From contig NZ_CP120210.1 of the NCBI RefSeq assembly GCF_029369745.1, forward strand, positions 372,001-436,000: a stretch of 64,000 nt of DNA, in the 5' to 3' direction. This document shows positions 16,357 to 25,240 of this stretch, piece by piece. The DNA comes from Amycolatopsis sp. QT-25. GTDB taxonomy: Bacteria > Actinomycetota > Actinomycetes > Mycobacteriales > Pseudonocardiaceae. The translations under genes and the position numbers were made by a program. The notes under the pieces were generated by a model. The model saw only the letters and a list, made by a program, of their open reading frames with translations. It was not told where the DNA came from and did no database searches. The stretch's first letter is position 1, and the number at the start of each line of letters is the position of its first letter.

Positions 16357-19026
16357 GTGTCGGAAGAGCCGCGCCGTCCTCGGCACGCAGCGCCGGACGA
16401 CGCCCCGCCGGACCGCGAGGCGGAGTCCGCCTCCTGGACGCCGCCGGCGCCGGTCCGCTGGGAGACACCCGAACCGTCCATTTCCGGCAGGCTCGACCTC
16501 AACGAGCCGTCGCGGCCGAAGCAGCCGCCCGAGCCGGAGAAGGACGCCGAGCGCACGACTTATCACGCGCCGGTCCAGCGTCCGCAGACTCCGCCGCGTG
16601 GCAGGCAGCGGCCGATCCCCGGCGCCGAGGATCCGACGCGTCCGCCGGGCGACATGGCCCCGGTGAGCCCGCAGACCCAGGTCGTCCACGCGGCGTGGCA
16701 GGCGCCCGCCGGCGCACCGCAGCCGACCAGCGTGCTCTCTTCGCCTGCACCGGAAACGCAGAGCATCATGCCGCCGACGCCGCGCGTCGACCACGGCCCG
16801 GGGCCGTTGCCGGATCCGGGCACGGAAAGCGTCCTCCCCGAGCGGTCCAGCGAAAGCCGGGGCACCGGCACCGGCACCGGATCGGGCAGCCGGGGCACGG
16901 GAACGGGTACGGGTTCGTTCCCCGGCACCGCGCGCCGGACGTCGTCCCGCACCTCGCGTCGCGGCCGTCTCGGCGCCGGGCTCGTCGACGTCCCGCAGGT
17001 GCCGTATCGCGATCCGGCGTCCGCGGTCCTCGAGAACCCGATGGTGTCCGAGGAGAAACGCTTCTGCGGCAACTGCAGTGCCAAGGTCGGCCGCGGCAAG
17101 AACGGTGAGCCCGGTGCGCCGGAGGGCAACTGCGAAAAGTGCGGAAACCCGTTCTCCTTCGTTCCGAAGCTGCGGCCGAACGAGATCGTCGGCGGCCAGT
17201 ACGAGGTGCTCGGCGCCCTCGCGTACGGCGGGCTCGGCTGGATCTACCTCGCGCAGGACCACAACGTCAGCGACCGCTGGGTGGTGCTCAAGGGCCTGAT
17301 CGACACCGGTGACGCCACCGCGATGGCGGCCGCCGCGAACGAGCAGCGGTTCCTCGCCGAGGTCGAGCATCCCAACATCGTCAAGATCCACAACTTCGTG
17401 CAGCATCCGGACGGCGACACCGGCAACTCGGTCGGTTACATCGTCATGGAGTACGTCGGCGGTCAGTCGCTGCGCCAGCTCGCGCTCGCGCACCACCGCG
17501 AGACGAAGCGCCCGGAGCCGTTGCCGATCGGTCAGGTGATCGCCTACGGGCTCGAGATCCTGCCCGCCCTGGGCTATCTGCACAGCCAGCACCTGCTGTA
17601 CTGCGACCTCAAGCCCGACAACGTCATCCAGACGCACGAGCAGCTCAAGCTGATCGACCTCGGCGCGGTCCGCCGCGTCGACGACTACGAGAGCCCGCTG
17701 TTCTTCACCACCGGCTACAGCGCGCCCGAACTGGCGACCCACGGCGCTTCGGTGGCATCGGACCTGTACACGGTCGGCCGCACGCTCGCCGTCCTCAGCT
17801 TCGAGTTCTCCGGCTACACCAGCAAGTACAAGACGACCCTGCCCGGTCCGGACGCCGTCCCGCTGTTCGCGCTCTTCGGCTCGTACCACCGCTTCCTGAA
17901 GCGCGCCACGCACTCCGACCCGGACCGCCGGTTCATCGCGGCCGAGGAGATGGCCGACCAGCTGACCGGTGTGCTCCGCGAGATCATGGCGCTGGGCACC
18001 GGGAAACCGCGCCCGGGCGCATCGACCGTCTTCGGCCCGGAGACCCGCACGTTCGGCGTCGACATGGTCGTCCCCGAGCACGGCGGGAGCGTGCCGCTGC
18101 CGGATCCCGGCGAGGTGGTCTCGGGGCTGCCGATCCCGCAGGTCGACACGGACGACCCGGCGGCGGGCGTGCTCGCCTCGACGGTCGCGCTCGACCCCAA
18201 GGGCGCCATCGAGTCGCTGGCCGGGGCGCCGCGTGAGTCGATCGAGGTCCGGCTGCGCATCGTCCGGGCCCGCATCGAGCTCGGTGAGCTGGTCGAGGCG
18301 CAGCGGCAGTTGCAGGCCGCGCAGTACCTCGCGATCAAGGCCGGCTTCCCGCACGACTGGCGGATCGACTGGTACCGCGGCCTGATCGAGCTCGCCGGCG
18401 GACGATCCCGCGTCGCGCACGTCGCGTTCGAAGCGGTGTACGACGACCTTCCGGGCGAGATCGCGCCGAAGCTGGCCTTGGCCGTCAGCGCGGAAGGGGT
18501 CGGGGACTACTTCGGCGCCGCGCGCTACTACGAGCTGGTGTGGCGAACGGACCGGTCATACGTCAGCGCCGCCTTCGGACTGGCTCGCGTGTACCTCGCG
18601 CAGGGCGCCAGGGCCAGCGCGATCGAGGTGCTGGAGGCCGTTCCGGCGTCCTCGTCGCATTACGTCGCCGCACAGGTGGCCGCGATCAAGATCAAGACCA
18701 GGATCAACGGCGGCGGCAAGGACCCGGTGATGGTGTCCGAGCGGGATCTCGTCGACGCCTCGACACGCCTGGAGCGGTTGCAGCTCGACGCCGAACGCCG
18801 CACGCGTTTGTCGGCGGAGGTCCTCGAAGCGGCGCACGGCTGGCTCAATGCCCAGAACCAGCCGACGCCGGGGGCGAAGGTGCTGGGCTGCGCGCTGGAC
18901 GAACGAGACCTGCGATTCGGGCTCGAGCGCTGCTACCGGACGTTGGCGCGCTTGGCCGGAACGGTCGACCAGCGGGTCGAGCTGGTCGACAAGGCGAACG
19001 CCATTCGGCCGAGAACCCTCACCTAA
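16357..19026 (+). CDS. pknG: serine/threonine protein kinase PknG
   Basis: An 889-residue soluble kinase with the PknG domain order: a Pro-rich disordered N-terminus (to about residue 215, longer than in mycobacteria and with GTGTGS repeats), a rubredoxin-like zinc/iron site (CGNC near base 17065 and CEKCG near 17130), a kinase domain (YCDLKPDNV near 17601 and DLGAV in place of DFG near 17660, as in PknG) and a C-terminal TPR domain. PknG phosphorylates GarA-type FHA proteins to steer 2-oxoglutarate metabolism in response to GlnX/GlnH. GTG at 16357 has GGGAGG five bases upstream. A TAGGAT box six bases before GTG 16324 leaves a leaderless 900-residue form possible. Confidence 0.95.
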   Translation: MSEEPRRPRHAAPDDAPPDREAESASWTPPAPVRWETPEPSISGRLDLNEPSRPKQPPEPEKDAERTTYHAPVQRPQTPPRGRQRPIPGAEDPTRPPGDMAPVSPQTQVVHAAWQAPAGAPQPTSVLSSPAPETQSIMPPTPRVDHGPGPLPDPGTESVLPERSSESRGTGTGTGSGSRGTGTGTGSFPGTARRTSSRTSRRGRLGAGLVDVPQVPYRDPASAVLENPMVSEEKRFCGNCSAKVGRGKNGEPGAPEGNCEKCGNPFSFVPKLRPNEIVGGQYEVLGALAYGGLGWIYLAQDHNVSDRWVVLKGLIDTGDATAMAAAANEQRFLAEVEHPNIVKIHNFVQHPDGDTGNSVGYIVMEYVGGQSLRQLALAHHRETKRPEPLPIGQVIAYGLEILPALGYLHSQHLLYCDLKPDNVIQTHEQLKLIDLGAVRRVDDYESPLFFTTGYSAPELATHGASVASDLYTVGRTLAVLSFEFSGYTSKYKTTLPGPDAVPLFALFGSYHRFLKRATHSDPDRRFIAAEEMADQLTGVLREIMALGTGKPRPGASTVFGPETRTFGVDMVVPEHGGSVPLPDPGEVVSGLPIPQVDTDDPAAGVLASTVALDPKGAIESLAGAPRESIEVRLRIVRARIELGELVEAQRQLQAAQYLAIKAGFPHDWRIDWYRGLIELAGGRSRVAHVAFEAVYDDLPGEIAPKLALAVSAEGVGDYFGAARYYELVWRTDRSYVSAAFGLARVYLAQGARASAIEVLEAVPASSSHYVAAQVAAIKIKTRINGGGKDPVMVSERDLVDASTRLERLQLDAERRTRLSAEVLEAAHGWLNAQNQPTPGAKVLGCALDERDLRFGLERCYRTLARLAGTVDQRVELVDKANAIRPRTLT

Positions 19027-19030
19027 CCCC

Positions 19031-19093
19031 GCAATTCGTCACCTGCTTGCGGTGGTTCGCCTTACGGATCACCGCAAGCAGGTGACGAATTGC
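19031..19093. repeat. 24-bp perfect hairpin between pknG and thioesterase (repeat family copy 1)
   Basis: Arms at 19031-19054 and 19070-19093, 24 bp without mismatch, loop 15 bases. The outer arm sequence GCAATTCGTCACCTG recurs at 52923-52976 and as a half copy at 58184-58204. It fills the gap between two convergent genes and touches the stop codon of the thioesterase gene, so it can serve as a bidirectional terminator. Confidence 0.85.
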
Positions 19094-19678
19094 TCAGGGG
19101 TTGATGTCCCACTCGCGGGCGCGCTCGGCCTTCTCGTGCGCGGCGGCGAGCTTTTGCAGCGCCTCGGGGTCCCCGTGGGTGCTGAAGTGTTCGAACTCGA
19201 CCCGCACGAACAGCGCCCGCGCGCGCACCGCGACAGGACCGTCTTCGGCGTCGAGCCGTCCGTCGGCGCTCACGTAGATCTTCCGGCCGGCGACGCCGTC
19301 CAGTTTCGTGGCGAGGTAAAGGGTCGAACCGACCGGGACGGGCCGGAGGAAGTCCGTCTCCAGTTTCCCGGTGACGGCGGGGCGGCGCAGCAGGTTGCCG
19401 ACGGTCGCGCCGAGCGCCTCGTCGAAGGCGCAGGCCAGCAGGCCGCCATGGGCGAGGCCGGGTGCTCCCTGATGGGCGGAGGTGACGGTGAACTTCGAGT
19501 ACACCGTCGTTCCTTCGCCCACCGTCGAATGCAGGTGGAGCCCGGCCTCGATCTCGTCCCCGCAGCCGAAACACTCACCGTAGTGAATGCCGAGGTGGCT
19601 GCCCTGTCGCGGGGCTTCCGGGTGGACGGTCGCCGGTTCGACTTCGACCGGCGGCCACGGCTGCGAGATACGGCTCAT
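19094..19678 (-). CDS. PaaI-type hotdog thioesterase
   Basis: A 194-residue hotdog-fold protein. Motifs: CFGCGDEIEAGLHL near the N-terminus, then AHGGLLACAFDEALG (residues about 77-91), the HGG/D signature of the PaaI/4HBT group. Such enzymes hydrolyse acyl-CoA in the cytoplasm. The C-terminal extension beyond about residue 160 is helical and charged. The ATG at 19678 lies just 9 bases downstream of the MFS transporter stop on the same strand, so the two are likely one transcript. Substrate unknown. Confidence 0.85.
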   Translation of the reverse strand: MSRISQPWPPVEVEPATVHPEAPRQGSHLGIHYGECFGCGDEIEAGLHLHSTVGEGTTVYSKFTVTSAHQGAPGLAHGGLLACAFDEALGATVGNLLRRPAVTGKLETDFLRPVPVGSTLYLATKLDGVAGRKIYVSADGRLDAEDGPVAVRARALFVRVEFEHFSTHGDPEALQKLAAAHEKAERAREWDINP

Positions 19679-19687
19679 GGACAGACG

Positions 19688-21103
19688 TTAACTCGCCGGT
19701 AGCTCGGACGGATCGCCGGGAGTGACCGTTTCCGGCTTCCGCCGCCGCACGATCCGCGAACTCACGATGCGACGCAGGGACACCCCGGCCGTTTCCGGCA
19801 GCAGCAGGATCGGGATGGCGGCGATCGCCGCCGCGCCCATCAGGTAGTACGCGGGCCACAGATTGTCGCCGGTCGAGTTCACCAGGCTGCCGATGACGTA
19901 CGACGCCGTGCCGCCGAACGCCGCGGTCGAAAAGCTGTACCCGATGGAGAAGCCACCGAAGCGCTCCTGTGTCGGGAACATCGCCGGCAGCGTCGCCGCC
20001 AGCACGGCGAGGATCAGCACCAGCGGCACCGCGATCATCACCAGGCCGAGCATGAGCTGCCAGGCGTTCTGGTCGTCCGCGGCCGCGCCCATCAGGGAGA
20101 ACGCCGGGATCGGCAGCACCAGGAAGCTCGCACAACTCGCGATCAGGATCGGTTTTCGCCCGATGCGGTCGGACAGGATGCCGATCGGCACGATCAGGAT
20201 CAGCATCAACGCGATGGTCGCCAGGATGATCAACAACGGCACGTGCCCGCTGAAGCCGACCACGTCCTTGAGGTAGGTCTCCAGATACGTGATCACGATG
20301 TAGTCGGCGACGTTCAGCATCACCACGATGCCGACCAGGTGCAGGATCGACGTCCAGTGCTTCTTGATCAGCGACTTCAGCGGCGACTTCTCGACCTGGT
20401 TCTTCTTCTCGATCTCCTGGAACAGCGGAGTGTCCTCCAGCTTGTTCCGCAGGTAGAGACCGACGATGCCGAGCGGGCCGGCGATGAGGAACGGCAGGCG
20501 CCAGCCCCAGTCCCGCATGGCTTCGTCGCCGAGGACGACGGTGAAGACGGTGACGAACCCCGCGCCCATCGCGAAGCCGACGAGCGTGCCGAACTCGAGC
20601 CAGCTGCCCCAGAACCCCCGGCGCCGGGCAGGCGCGTACTCCGCGATGAACGTCGCCGCGCCGCCGTACTCCCCACCCGCCGAGAAGCCTTGAATGGTGC
20701 GCAACAGGATCAGCAGGATGGCCGCGGCCGGGCCGATCGTCGCGTAGGACGGCAACAGGCCGATGACGAACGTCGACCCGGACATCAGGATGATCGTCAG
20801 CGCGAGCACCTTCTGGCGCCCGATCTTGTCCCCCAGCGGACCGAACACGAGGCTGCCGAACGGGCGCACGACGAAGGTGAGCGCGAGGACGGCGAAGGTC
20901 GCCAGCGCGCCTTCGGAAGTGCTCGAAGCGTTGAAGAAGACCTGCCCCAGGATGGCGGGCATGAAGCCGAAGACACCGAAGTCGTACCACTCGATACAGT
21001 TACCCATCGCCGCTCCGGCGACGGCTTTTCTGATCTGCTCGGGTGGTGCCTCCGCCGGTTCCCCTTTTTCCTGGTGTGACGCGCTCGGCGCCTCTTCGGC
21101 CAT
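19688..21103 (-). CDS. MFS transporter, metabolite:H+ symporter (MHS) family
   Basis: A 471-residue, 12-helix transporter. The N-terminal GNCIEWYDFGVFG and the loop motif SLVFGPLGDKIGRQKVL are typical for the MHS group (ProP, ShiA, KgtP), which imports organic acids, betaines or shikimate with protons; a second loop motif is GILSDRIGRKPIL. ATG at 21103 is chosen because GGGAGGT lies 6 bases upstream; the frame extends 7 codons more. First gene of a pair with the PaaI-type thioesterase. Specific substrate cannot be told. Confidence 0.92.
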   Translation of the reverse strand: MAEEAPSASHQEKGEPAEAPPEQIRKAVAGAAMGNCIEWYDFGVFGFMPAILGQVFFNASSTSEGALATFAVLALTFVVRPFGSLVFGPLGDKIGRQKVLALTIILMSGSTFVIGLLPSYATIGPAAAILLILLRTIQGFSAGGEYGGAATFIAEYAPARRRGFWGSWLEFGTLVGFAMGAGFVTVFTVVLGDEAMRDWGWRLPFLIAGPLGIVGLYLRNKLEDTPLFQEIEKKNQVEKSPLKSLIKKHWTSILHLVGIVVMLNVADYIVITYLETYLKDVVGFSGHVPLLIILATIALMLILIVPIGILSDRIGRKPILIASCASFLVLPIPAFSLMGAAADDQNAWQLMLGLVMIAVPLVLILAVLAATLPAMFPTQERFGGFSIGYSFSTAAFGGTASYVIGSLVNSTGDNLWPAYYLMGAAAIAAIPILLLPETAGVSLRRIVSSRIVRRRKPETVTPGDPSELPAS

Positions 21104-21316
21104 GGGTTTGACCTCCCGACCCACCCGTTCACTTACCCATCGTCGAGGGTTGGTTCCCCCGACCGTAGGTGGTCAAACGTGCGGATTCAGCGCTTTGTAT
21201 CGGTCGTGCGAAGGGCGTTCCCCCGGAACGGTGACGAACGCCCAGGTGAAGCCGAGGTCGGAGAATTTCCGATTACTCTGAGTCGCCACTCCGGATCGGA
21301 CGTCCCGGGCAGTGCG

Positions 21317-21775
21317 TCAGTGAGTAGTGATCGCGGTCGGAGGTTCGCTCGCTTGCTTCGTCGGGAAGGGCGCGCGAGAGGGAACGGCCGTCGTCGTGCG
21401 GCCGGACTGAGGAGCCTTGGGTGTCGTGCGCGTCTGCTCGGGCTTCGAGAGCGTCTTCGATACGGGCGGGTTTTCGGGAGAGACCTCCGGTCGGGGAGTC
21501 GGCGCGGAAGGCGCCGGCGAGACCGGCAGCGGGGCGATGGTCGACAAACCGGGACCCGCGGGTCGCACCGGCGCGGATCCCTCGCCGCCGCGGCCACCGA
21601 CGGCGATCGCGCCGAACACGATCACCGCGACCGTCGCGAGTGAACTGCCCGCCACGGCCAGCCGTTTGCGTCGGCGCCGGATCCGGCCACCCTGCTCGAT
21701 GATGTCCGCCGCCCGAATGCCCAGCGGGGGACCGCTCGCCCCGTGCGAAAGCACGCCCTTGATGTCCTCGTCCAT
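21317..21775 (-). CDS. single-pass membrane protein, putative anti-sigma factor
   Basis: A 152-residue protein with a short cytoplasmic part (residues 1-38), one membrane helix (LAVAGSSLATVAVIVFGAIA, about 40-59) and a Pro/Ser/Thr-rich extracellular tail. It directly follows a SigE-family sigma factor: ATG 21775 lies 4 bases past the sigma stop, with GGAGGTGAGGAG just before it. An ATG at 21790 inside the sigma gene is less likely. Small size, topology and coupling suggest it modulates the sigma factor, but no zinc anti-sigma motif (HxxxCxxC) is present. Confidence 0.7.
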   Translation of the reverse strand: MDEDIKGVLSHGASGPPLGIRAADIIEQGGRIRRRRKRLAVAGSSLATVAVIVFGAIAVGGRGGEGSAPVRPAGPGLSTIAPLPVSPAPSAPTPRPEVSPENPPVSKTLSKPEQTRTTPKAPQSGRTTTAVPSRAPFPTKQASEPPTAITTH

Positions 21776-21779
21776 CTCC

Positions 21780-22337
21780 TCACCTCCCATCGTCGTGCGC
21801 TCCGCTCAGGGCCAGTTCGCTGAAATGCGGCCCGAGCCGCTTGCGCAGGGTCGCCAGCCCCCGCGCGCTCTGACTCTTCACGTTCCCGGTGCCGCAGCCC
21901 AGCGCCGCGGCCGTCTCCTCGACGCTGAGATCTTCGAAATAACGCAGTACGAGTACGGCCCGCTGCTTCGGGGCGATGCCGGACAGGGCATGCCTGACCA
22001 GCATCTCCTGTTCCGTGCCGCGTGCTTCACCCGCGACTTCGGGAAGGACGTCGGTGAGCCTCTCCCGTTTGCGCCAGACCCGCCGGTGCTCGGAGAGGAA
22101 CGTCCGCAGCACGATCTTGCGCGCGTAGCCGTCGAGCGCGTCGTGCCGGGAGAGCCTCGGCCAAGCCAGGTACAGCTTCAGCAGCGCGGCCTGGGTGATG
22201 TCCTCGGCCTGGTGCCAGTCCCCGCACAGGAGGTACGCGGTGGCACGCAGGCTGTGCGCGCGCTCGTCGAAGTACCGGGCGAACTCGCCGTCCCACGGCG
22301 AGCCCGTCCGGGTCTTCGACGAGCGGCTCGACGACAC
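21780..22337 (-). CDS. SigE-family RNA polymerase sigma factor (ECF type)
   Basis: A 185-residue sigma-70 family ECF factor. Region 2: FDERAHSLRATAYLLCGD and AEDITQAALLKLYLAWPRL. Region 4: ALSGIAPKQRAVLVLRYFEDLS with the helix-turn-helix VEETAAALGCGTGNVKSQSA. This is the 'SigE family' subgroup common in actinobacteria. The GTG start directly abuts the TAG of the upstream secreted-protein gene (no gap), and the stop is 4 bases before the putative anti-sigma gene, so the three form one operon. Confidence 0.93.
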   Translation of the reverse strand: MSSSRSSKTRTGSPWDGEFARYFDERAHSLRATAYLLCGDWHQAEDITQAALLKLYLAWPRLSRHDALDGYARKIVLRTFLSEHRRVWRKRERLTDVLPEVAGEARGTEQEMLVRHALSGIAPKQRAVLVLRYFEDLSVEETAAALGCGTGNVKSQSARGLATLRKRLGPHFSELALSGAHDDGR

Positions 22338-22652
22338 CTAGTCACCGGCTCCTTCGACGACGGCGGGGAGGTTCAGGTCACCGGTCGGCCCGGCGGGGAC
22401 GGCCTTGGGCACGCGGTGCTCGCCCGGCTCCACGACGGTGCCGTTGGCCTTCGTCGGGGCGGCCTCCGGACCCGACGGGGCGGTGGTCCCCCGGGTCGGC
22501 TCGGCCGGTGCCACGGTGGGCGCCTTGGCCGGCGTCTGAGAGGCCGTCGGCGACGGTGCGCTCTGATCGGCCGACGCCAGCGACGTGGTCGCGAAGGCGG
22601 CGCCGCCCGCCAGCAGCAGCGCGCCGAGAGAAAGAGCGATACGAGTACGCAA
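22338..22652 (-). CDS. small secreted Ala/Pro-rich protein
   Basis: A 104-residue exported protein with signal peptide (MRTRIALSLGALLLAGG, cleavage near TTSLASA) and a low-complexity Ala/Pro/Thr mature part. The start is taken as TTG at 22652, since GAGGAG sits 7 bases upstream and this gives a basic n-region; an ATG at 22682 would put two Glu before the signal and lacks a ribosome site. It heads the operon with the SigE-type sigma factor. No family recognised. Confidence 0.65.
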   Translation of the reverse strand: MRTRIALSLGALLLAGGAAFATTSLASADQSAPSPTASQTPAKAPTVAPAEPTRGTTAPSGPEAAPTKANGTVVEPGEHRVPKAVPAGPTGDLNLPAVVEGAGD

Positions 22653-22836
22653 GAGAGTCTCCTCGATCCGGGCGCCGCTCATTGGCCGCGGCGCCTTGCG
22701 TCGTTAGACATGCGTCCCGCCCGCCCTGGGGTTGCATCGAATTTCCGAAGGTTTCGCACCGGGTCAGCGCACGGCAACCGACACGAACGGCCGGAGACCG
22801 CGAAGGTCTCCGGCCGCCCGGTTCCAGGGAAGTACT

Positions 22837-24078
22837 TCAGCCCGCGAGCGCGGAGAGCTTGGACCACTCTTCCCAGGAGTAGGTCCAGTCGCTGTAGTCG
22901 CGCGCCCGGTTGATCTTCACCGTGCTGCCCTCGATCTCGACGGGGTCCCCGACCAGGGCGCCGTCCATGTACGCCTTGGCGTTCGCCGGCGCCAGGTTCA
23001 CGCAGCCGTGCGAGATGTTCTTCTTGCCCTGCGCCCAGATCGACGGGGCGTAGCCGTGGATGAATTCGCCGTTGGTGGAGAAGCGCACCGCGGACGGCAC
23101 GACGATGTTCTCGTAGTCGTAGCGCTCGTTGGTCATCGAGTACGTGTCGTGCTTGGACATCACCACGTGCGTGCCGCTCGGCGTGACGCGACCCTGGTCG
23201 GCGTCGAGACCGTAGCTGGCCGGGTAGTCCGCGATCTGCCGGCCGTCACGGACCACCACGAGCCGGTGGGTCTGGGTGTTGCCCTTGACGATCTGCGAAC
23301 GGCCGATCGTGAAGCTCGCCGAGCGGTCTTCCTTGCCGTACACGCCTTCGCCGATCTTGACGCCGTAGATCTTGGCGTTGAACTTCACCGTGGTGCCGGG
23401 CTGCCAGTAGGCCTTCGGCCGCCAGTGCACCGAGGTGTCGTCGTGGACCCAGGCCCAGGACCCCTCGGTCTTCGGCGTGGTCTCGACCGAGAGCGCCTTC
23501 TCGACCGAGGCCTTGTCGGTGACCTTGCTCGGGAACGTCAGCGTGATGGGCATGGCGACGCCGTAGGTCTGCCCGTCGAAGACGTTGATGTTCGCGCCCG
23601 CCTGCTTGCGCGGTTTGACGGTGGTGAACGCCCCGCCGACTTCGACGGGCTTGCCGTCGGTGCCGGTGGCCTTGCCGGACCACGTGTACGCCTTGCCGTA
23701 GCCGAGCTGTTCGGTGGTGGACCAGCTCTTCTTGTCTTCGGACGGCTGGCCCGCGACCTGCTTGCCTTCGGGATTGGTCAGGACGACCTGGTCGAGGGTG
23801 CCGTCGGCGACGCTGACCTTGATGGGCTGACCCGGCGCGACGTCCTGCGCGCCCGCGGCGGGTTCGTAGGTGAGCTTGGCCGGCGCGGGCGTCTTCCCGC
23901 CGGTGTCGCTGCTGACCGGCCCGCCGCCGTCCGGTCCGCTGGCCGAAACGGTCGGCTCGCTGCTGCACGCCCCCAGCGTCAGAACGGCGATCAACCCCAG
24001 TGCCGCGAACGCCGCCCGGCGGCGCGCGGTTTCCGTGAACCTCAAAGCTTCCCCTTTGCTCCCCTGTACACCGACCAT
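22837..24078 (-). CDS. L,D-transpeptidase lipoprotein (Ig-like plus YkuD domains)
   Basis: A peptidoglycan 3-3 cross-linking enzyme of the actinobacterial LdtMt2/LpqS type. A lipoprotein signal peptide with lipobox LTLGAC is followed by two immunoglobulin-like domains (about residues 70-260) and the YkuD catalytic domain with HGYAPS and the active-site SHGCVNL (Cys near base 23010), then a C-terminal Trp-rich cap (WTYSWEEW). Expected on the outer face of the membrane. Two starts are possible: ATG 24078 (413 aa) without a clear ribosome site, or TTG 24045 (402 aa) just after AAAGGGGAAG, which gives a cleaner signal peptide. Monocistronic. Confidence 0.93.
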   Translation of the reverse strand: MVGVQGSKGEALRFTETARRRAAFAALGLIAVLTLGACSSEPTVSASGPDGGGPVSSDTGGKTPAPAKLTYEPAAGAQDVAPGQPIKVSVADGTLDQVVLTNPEGKQVAGQPSEDKKSWSTTEQLGYGKAYTWSGKATGTDGKPVEVGGAFTTVKPRKQAGANINVFDGQTYGVAMPITLTFPSKVTDKASVEKALSVETTPKTEGSWAWVHDDTSVHWRPKAYWQPGTTVKFNAKIYGVKIGEGVYGKEDRSASFTIGRSQIVKGNTQTHRLVVVRDGRQIADYPASYGLDADQGRVTPSGTHVVMSKHDTYSMTNERYDYENIVVPSAVRFSTNGEFIHGYAPSIWAQGKKNISHGCVNLAPANAKAYMDGALVGDPVEIEGSTVKINRARDYSDWTYSWEEWSKLSALAG

Positions 24079-24336
24079 GACGTCCGGACCGCCCCATAAG
24101 TTGACCCGATCGAGAGTGATGCGAGTCACATTCGAGTGAATCGCCCTTCACGATCGGGGCATGAGCGACTTCGGTCCGTGTCCGGCGAAGACCGGAGGTC
24201 GGCGCGCGGCGACAGGGTAGTGAGGGGGTCCGACAGAAGACGGTTCCGTATACGACGTTCCGGTGACCTTGGTACTCGGGGGTGCTCGGAGTCCGATCAC
24301 GGGCTTCAAATATGGCCAGATCCCGGTACTCTGCCA

Positions 24337-24499
24337 TCAGGCCGTCGTTTTGCGTGTTCGTGGCTTCACACTCGCGGAACTTCTGACGCGAGCCATGAGC
24401 CGGTGACGCGCTTATCGCTCGACTCGTTGGAACCGCCCGGGACGGTCTGGGTGTCGCTTCGGAGGCACTCGAAGCGGATGCGCAACGAGGAGTAAAGCG
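24337..24499 (+). promoter_or_regulatory. conserved 5' leader of cold-shock gene 2
   Basis: Counterpart of 4951-5102. The first 46 bases (24337-24382) share the blocks TCGTTTT, GTGTTCGTG, TTCAC, CTCGC and GAACT with the leader of cold-shock gene 1. A candidate -10 TACTCT at 24327-24332 would place the transcript start at the beginning of the shared element; TTCAAA at 24305 is a possible -35. The remainder is not alike between the two leaders. The stretch 24079-24336 holds the divergent promoters and nothing else I can name. Confidence 0.5.
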
Positions 24500-24703
24500 G
24501 TGGCGCAAGGCACTGTGAAGTGGTTCAACGCGGAGAAGGGCTTCGGCTTCATCGCGCAGGATGGCGGCGAGGGCGACGTCTTCGTTCACTACTCGGAGAT
24601 CGAGGGTCGCGGTTTCCGCACGCTCGAGGAGAACCAGCGAGTGGAGTTCGAGGTCGGTCAGGGCCAGAAGGGCCCGCAGGCCCAGAAGGTCCGCGCGATC
24701 TGA
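24500..24703 (+). CDS. CspA-family cold-shock protein (copy 2)
   Basis: A 67-residue cold-shock domain, RNP1 KGFGFIAQ and RNP2 VFVHYSEI, about 80 percent like copy 1 by eye. GTG start at 24500 with GAGGAG at 24486-24491. A strong terminator follows. The two copies share their leader element but differ in start codon and terminator. Confidence 0.97.
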   Translation: MAQGTVKWFNAEKGFGFIAQDGGEGDVFVHYSEIEGRGFRTLEENQRVEFEVGQGQKGPQAQKVRAI

Positions 24704-24737
24704 GTCCGCCCTTCAGGCGTTGCTCAGACTGATCGGA

Positions 24738-24768
24738 AAAGCCCCCGGCGATCCGCCGGGGGCTTTTC
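24738..24768 (+). terminator. intrinsic terminator after cold-shock gene 2
   Basis: Perfect stem AAAAGCCCCCGGCG with its complement around a 3-base loop, followed by TTTT. Starts 34 bases after the stop codon; textbook form and also readable from the opposite strand for the convergent gene at 24821. Confidence 0.9.
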
Positions 24769-24820
24769 TCTTGCCTTGAAGACTGCTTCTGGTGTGCTGT
24801 TCCGTTCCGCGGCGACGGGC

Positions 24821-25240
24821 TCAGCGGGGGACGGGCTGCTCCCACGCGTTGGCGTCGAAGCGGAATTGGTCGGTGTGGGCTTCCTCGTGGCGGCGCTGCT
24901 GGGCCGAGTTGGCCTGCGACTCCCAGGAGAGGCGCTCGAGGATCCATTCCTGCGCAAGCGCCTGCGGCGAAAGGTTGCGCTCGGCGGCGGCGTCCTTGAG
25001 CTGTTCGCAGGCGATGAGGTTCATCCGAAGCTGGAACACCTGCGCTTCACCGAAACGCTTGCCGGTGCCGGTGCTCTCCGGGTCGTTCTCCGGCGCGAGA
25101 GCACGAAGGTAGCTGGTGAGTTCCGTGTCTTCGACGACCGCCTCGGCCTCCTTGGTGGCGGAGTTGCGGTGACGACCCGGGTTGACCGGCTTCAAGTTCG
25201 TGCGGCTGCCGCTACGACGGCTCAGGGAAGGAAGGGGCAC
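24821..25240 (-). CDS. conserved hypothetical protein, possibly ribbon-helix-helix-like
   Basis: A 139-residue hydrophilic protein. The middle (AQVFQLRMNLIACEQLKDAA, then LSPQALAQEWILERL) reads like a strand followed by two helices, as in ribbon-helix-helix DNA-binding proteins, though this is only a shape argument. The N-terminus is basic (SRRSGSRTNLKPVNPGRHR). GTG at 25240 is taken as start because the frame further up turns into unlikely sequence. No operon partner. No family recognised with confidence. Confidence 0.6.
   Translation of the reverse strand: MPLPSLSRRSGSRTNLKPVNPGRHRNSATKEAEAVVEDTELTSYLRALAPENDPESTGTGKRFGEAQVFQLRMNLIACEQLKDAAAERNLSPQALAQEWILERLSWESQANSAQQRRHEEAHTDQFRFDANAWEQPVPR

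Noticed and set aside
16312..18420. 702-codon open frame on the minus strand
   Set aside because: Exact antisense of pknG; Arg/Val/Asp-rich composition typical of shadow frames in GC-rich DNA; no ribosome site or domain.
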